Of a stretch of 7,894 bases of DNA, positions 6,100-7,894 are shown piece by piece. A program made the translations under genes and the position numbers. This DNA comes from Bacillota bacterium (GTDB lineage: Bacteria; Bacillota; Clostridia; Acetivibrionales; JAKOSZ01), in assembly GCA_029776555.1 (NCBI GenBank), contig JAKOSZ010000046.1, positions 1 to 7,894 on the forward strand. Reading direction: 5' to 3'. The stretch's first letter is position 1, and each line of letters opens with the position of its first letter. The notes beneath the pieces are model-generated. The model searched no databases, was not told the DNA's origin, and was given only the letters and a program-made list of their open reading frames with translations.

Positions 6100-7233
6100 C
6101 TATTCCCGGGCCGCGGCGCCGTTTTCAAAAAGCAGCCGCCCCCTGGCAAAAACCTTTTTTATCTCCAGGCTGCTCCCATCCAGCACTAAAATATCCGCGT
6201 CGCTGCCTGGGGCCAGGTACCCCTTCCCGGGGCTTAGTTTGAGCACGTCGGCCACATTGGACGTCACGGTTCTTATTGCGATCTCCGGGCCTATTTTCCC
6301 GTCCAGCATGCACTTCCTTATGTCATCGGCAAGGGCTGCCACTTTCCCCCCCAGCCCATTGCCCTCAGCGGCGTGCACGCTTCCGTTCCCGTCGGAACTC
6401 ACGGTGACTTTCTTTAAGTCCACCCCGGCGCTGACCAGTATAGCCAGTGCTTCCCGGACGCTTATGCCCTTTCCCGAAGACATGCCGGCGGTAAGGTCAA
6501 TGTTCCCTCCGGAAACGGCGTACTCCAGCGCCTGCCCGAAAAGCCTTTTGTTCCTGTTTACGTGGGTGGGAACAAACATTTCCACGGGCAGGTCCGATTC
6601 GCCCAAAAGCCGTTTTAAAACGTCAAGGCCTTCCCTGCCGTCTCCCACATGGATGTGCATTACACCGGCCTTCCCGCCTATCATGCCCCCCAGGCGGGTC
6701 TGGGAGGCCAGGGCCCTTATAAGCTCCAGGGAAGGATGGGAGGACCTGTAGTCGGCAATGGCCACTTCTCCCACCCCGATTACCTTGTCCACAAACACCA
6801 GGTCGCTTTCGGGTTTCCCGGTGAGGGTAGACGTGGGTATGCCGTAGCTGCCGGTGTAAATATAGGTGGTGAGCCCCTGGGCCTCCAGGGCCATGGCCTT
6901 GGCCATGAGGCCCGCCACGCTCCTGGTTATGCCGTCGGTCCCCAGGATTCCCACCACCGTAGTGACCCCGGCGGATACGATATCCTCAAGCCCTATTTCC
7001 GGAATCCTGCTGGCAGGGCCCTCCTCTCCCCCACCGCCGGTTATGTGCACGTGCTGGTCGATGAAAGCGGGGCAGATGATGGAGCCCTTTAAGTCAAAGA
7101 CCTCCATGCCACTTACCAGGTTTCCGGGAATGCTGTCCTCAATCAGGCATATGGTCCCAAAGGATATGAGCAGGTCCTTTTTGCCTAAATAGGCCGGCGC
7201 AAAGCATTCTGCTCCCTTAAGCAGTTTCAGCAT
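6100..7233 (-). CDS. iadA: Isoaspartyl dipeptidase, likely acting on beta-Asp-Arg
   Basis: This 377-residue amidohydrolase-fold metallopeptidase hydrolyses beta-aspartyl dipeptides (E. coli IadA has 390). Numbered from the chosen ATG, the binuclear metal site is H61 and H63 in DQHVHITGGGGE, H195 in MHIHVGDG, H224 in PTHVNR and D281 in SSDGNGS. Further conserved residues are E70, Y130 in YTGSYGIP, R163 in DYRSS and R227. By spacing, the carboxylated lysine that bridges the metals in the E. coli enzyme corresponds to E156 (VIGVGEVAIAD). The ATG at 7231-7233 follows GGGGGTT at 7240-7246. The frame can be extended to a TTG at 7275, but those 14 residues lie in AT-rich leader sequence without a ribosome site. 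Next to cphB and cphA, the probable role is the last step of cyanophycin use, releasing free aspartate and arginine. Repair of isoaspartyl peptides is the alternative role. Confidence 0.92.
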   Translation of the reverse strand: MLKLLKGAECFAPAYLGKKDLLISFGTICLIEDSIPGNLVSGMEVFDLKGSIICPAFIDQHVHITGGGGEEGPASRIPEIGLEDIVSAGVTTVVGILGTDGITRSVAGLMAKAMALEAQGLTTYIYTGSYGIPTSTLTGKPESDLVFVDKVIGVGEVAIADYRSSHPSLELIRALASQTRLGGMIGGKAGVMHIHVGDGREGLDVLKRLLGESDLPVEMFVPTHVNRNKRLFGQALEYAVSGGNIDLTAGMSSGKGISVREALAILVSAGVDLKKVTVSSDGNGSVHAAEGNGLGGKVAALADDIRKCMLDGKIGPEIAIRTVTSNVADVLKLSPGKGYLAPGSDADILVLDGSSLEIKKVFARGRLLFENGAAARE

Positions 7234-7239
7234 GGCAGC

Positions 7240-7246
7240 AACCCCC
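7240..7246 (-). promoter_or_regulatory. Ribosome binding site of iadA
   Basis: The minus strand reads GGGGGTT, one base off GGAGGTT, ending 6 bases before the ATG at 7233. It supports the internal ATG over the longer TTG-started frame. Confidence 0.6.
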
Positions 7247-7309
7247 AAAAAAGTTATAGTATATTTATTTGCCAAAGCCGTGTTTTCAATTCATGGCGCA
7301 ATCAGGCCG

Positions 7310-7343
7310 GCACAAGGGGCACAAGGGGACGGTTCTTTTGTGC
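7310..7343. repeat. REP-like hairpin (CACAAGGGG tandem plus inverted repeat)
   Basis: CACAAGGGG occurs twice in tandem (7311-7319 and 7320-7328), and GCACAA (7319-7324) pairs with TTGTGC (7338-7343) across a GGGGACGGTTCTT-like loop. Sequences of this form (CACAAGGGGACGGTTC..TTGTG) are, from memory, dispersed in clostridial genomes and flank IS200-like/REP-associated transposase genes. No transposase is present here, so this would be a solitary copy. Confidence 0.5.
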
Positions 7344-7423
7344 GCTTCTGCAGACGGACCGGGTAATTAAAGCCAGGAGTTTTTGTAAACAGGTGATGGT
7401 TCGGACTGCTGAAAAAAATGCCC

Positions 7424-7522
7424 TTTTAAAAGTCAATGAAGCTATGCAGGTGTGGAAATGGCTGTGGTTTCACCCGTAAATGGATAGCTTTTAGAAAGTC
7501 AATGAACTATGCAGGTTTTGAA
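7424..7522. repeat. Imperfect direct repeat, two copies about 64 bases apart
   Basis: Copy one (7424-7457) and copy two (7488-7522) share CTTTTA, then AAAGTCAATGAA, then CTATGCAGGT and a final GAA, with a one-base insertion on each side and two or three substitutions. The spacer does not resemble either copy. Two copies are too few, and too degenerate, for a CRISPR array; they may be protein-binding sites or the remains of a duplication. Confidence 0.55.
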
Positions 7523-7642
7523 GCTGAATTCCCAAGAAAAAATTACTTTTTCATCAGTCTCGGATGCTTCTTGTGTCCTATAAATCCGGCCGGTTTTTCG
7601 AAGTTTAACAAAGCGGAGATTAAGGGTTTTTATTCAAACGCA

Positions 7643-7671
7643 TTGATAAACTTTGGCTTGTCTGTTACACT
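7643..7671 (+). promoter_or_regulatory. Predicted promoter for the lexA-like gene
   Basis: TTGATA (7643-7648) and TACACT (7666-7671) are separated by exactly 17 bases, matching the sigma-A consensus at 5 of 6 and 4 of 6 positions. The start would be near 7678, giving a leader of about 130 bases. No clear GAAC-N4-GTTC-type SOS box overlaps it. Confidence 0.45.
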
Positions 7672-7687
7672 ATTAAATAGCGCAAAT

Positions 7688-7733
7688 TTATCAGGAAGCT
7701 TAAGCAGGTCTGGCCTGCGTATCTTCCTGATAA
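7688..7733 (+). other. Two-tier hairpin in the leader of the lexA-like gene
   Basis: TTATCAGGAAG (7688-7698) is perfectly complementary to CTTCCTGATAA (7723-7733), an 11-base stem. Inside it GCAGG (7704-7708) pairs with CCTGC (7714-7718) around TCTGG, leaving a 5/4-base internal loop. It lies about 10 bases after the predicted transcription start and about 78 bases before the start codon, with no U-tract. It could be an RNA control element or an operator-like palindrome. Confidence 0.5.
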
Positions 7734-7810
7734 TTCCTTTTGTGCTTCTAACATTGCAGTTCAGTGGAAGTTGCGGTTTTAACACTATTTTTGGCAAAGG
7801 GTGGTCAAAA

Positions 7811-7894
7811 GTGGCAGTAGATTTTAACAACCTCACGTCAAAGCAAAAGAAGGTGTACTTAGCCATCGAGTCTTTCATTAAAGAGAGGGGAATC
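7811..7894 (+). CDS. lexA: Probable LexA-type repressor, N-terminal fragment (runs off right edge)
   Basis: Twenty-eight codons are visible from a GTG at 7811, preceded by AAAGGGTGG (7796-7804) with 6 bases of spacing. The peptide reads NNLTSKQKKVYLAIESF and continues with IKERGI. This matches the opening helix of the LexA winged-helix domain (family pattern LTxrQxxvlxxIxxfixexGyxPt). LexA represses DNA-repair genes and cleaves itself on contact with activated RecA. The frame is also open upstream (an in-frame GTG at 7742), but that stretch carries the leader hairpin and lacks a ribosome site. The recognition helix and the protease domain lie outside the window, so a related winged-helix regulator remains possible. 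It is transcribed divergently from the iadA unit. Confidence 0.55.
   Translation, partial: MAVDFNNLTSKQKKVYLAIESFIKERGI

Larger units (their letters stand above)
7234..7810. other. Gene-free divergent intergenic region
   Basis: About 580 bases separate iadA from the divergent lexA-like gene. The sequence is clearly more AT-rich than the flanking genes. It holds a REP-like hairpin (7310-7343), an imperfect direct repeat (7424-7522) and, on the plus strand, a promoter (7643-7671) followed by a long hairpin (7688-7733). An open frame on the minus strand (7630-7878) is rejected because it has no ribosome site and its start overlaps the better supported plus-strand gene. Nothing else coding is seen. 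Confidence 0.6.

Noticed and set aside
7234..7275. 14-codon extension of iadA from a TTG start
   Set aside because: It has no ribosome site and lies in AT-rich sequence; the ATG at 7233 has one and aligns with the family start.
7253..7289. iadA promoter built from TTGAAA (7284-7289) and TATACT (7258-7263)
   Set aside because: The spacer is 20 bases, too long for a standard sigma-A promoter, and no better pairing was found. A promoter must lie nearby but I cannot place it.
7424..7522. CRISPR array
   Set aside because: Only two degenerate copies occur, with internal insertions and no third repeat or nearby cas gene.
7630..7878. Minus-strand open frame of 82 codons
   Set aside because: There is no ribosome site before its start (CCCCTCTC precedes it), the product resembles nothing I know, it covers the promoter and hairpin of the plus-strand gene, and its start overlaps the LexA-like coding sequence, which has a good ribosome site.

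Overview
The window looks like a chromosomal segment of a moderately GC-rich Gram-positive anaerobe, probably a clostridial (Peptococcaceae/Desulfotomaculum-like) firmicute. The grounds are the strong GGAGG-type ribosome binding sites, the firmicute-style FolE, LexA and dihydropteroate synthase N-termini, a bacterial (non-cyanobacterial) cyanophycin gene set, and a CACAAGGGGACGGTTC-type hairpin that I remember as a dispersed element in that group. The genus is an inference; no 16S or similar marker is present.

Nearly every gene lies on the minus strand, so transcription runs from high to low coordinates. From the right edge: a divergent plus-strand gene start that resembles lexA (7811 to the edge) with its own promoter and a long hairpin in its leader; an AT-richer, gene-free stretch (about 7234-7810) with a REP-like hairpin and an imperfect direct repeat; then, on the minus strand, an isoaspartyl dipeptidase (iadA-like) closed by a clear intrinsic terminator, a small membrane protein, cyanophycinase (cphB) and cyanophycin synthetase (cphA). 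After cphA comes a long GC-rich hairpin, then a good promoter, a strongly structured leader RNA, GTP cyclohydrolase I (folE), an iron-type alcohol dehydrogenase, and the first 29 codons of a probable dihydropteroate synthase (folP) running off the left edge.

The right half forms a complete cyanophycin cycle. CphA polymerises aspartate and arginine into the storage polymer, CphB cuts the polymer to beta-Asp-Arg dipeptides, and the IadA-like enzyme is well placed to split those dipeptides into free Asp and Arg. The small membrane protein in the middle is an unrecognised partner candidate. The left half is a folate operon in which an alcohol dehydrogenase sits between folE and folP. It could plausibly remove the glycolaldehyde released by dihydroneopterin aldolase, but that is a hypothesis.

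The most interesting non-coding signal is the folE leader (1875-1963). It begins within a few bases of the predicted transcription start, has three nested helices including a closing helix of 12 pairs, and does not match any riboswitch class I can recall.
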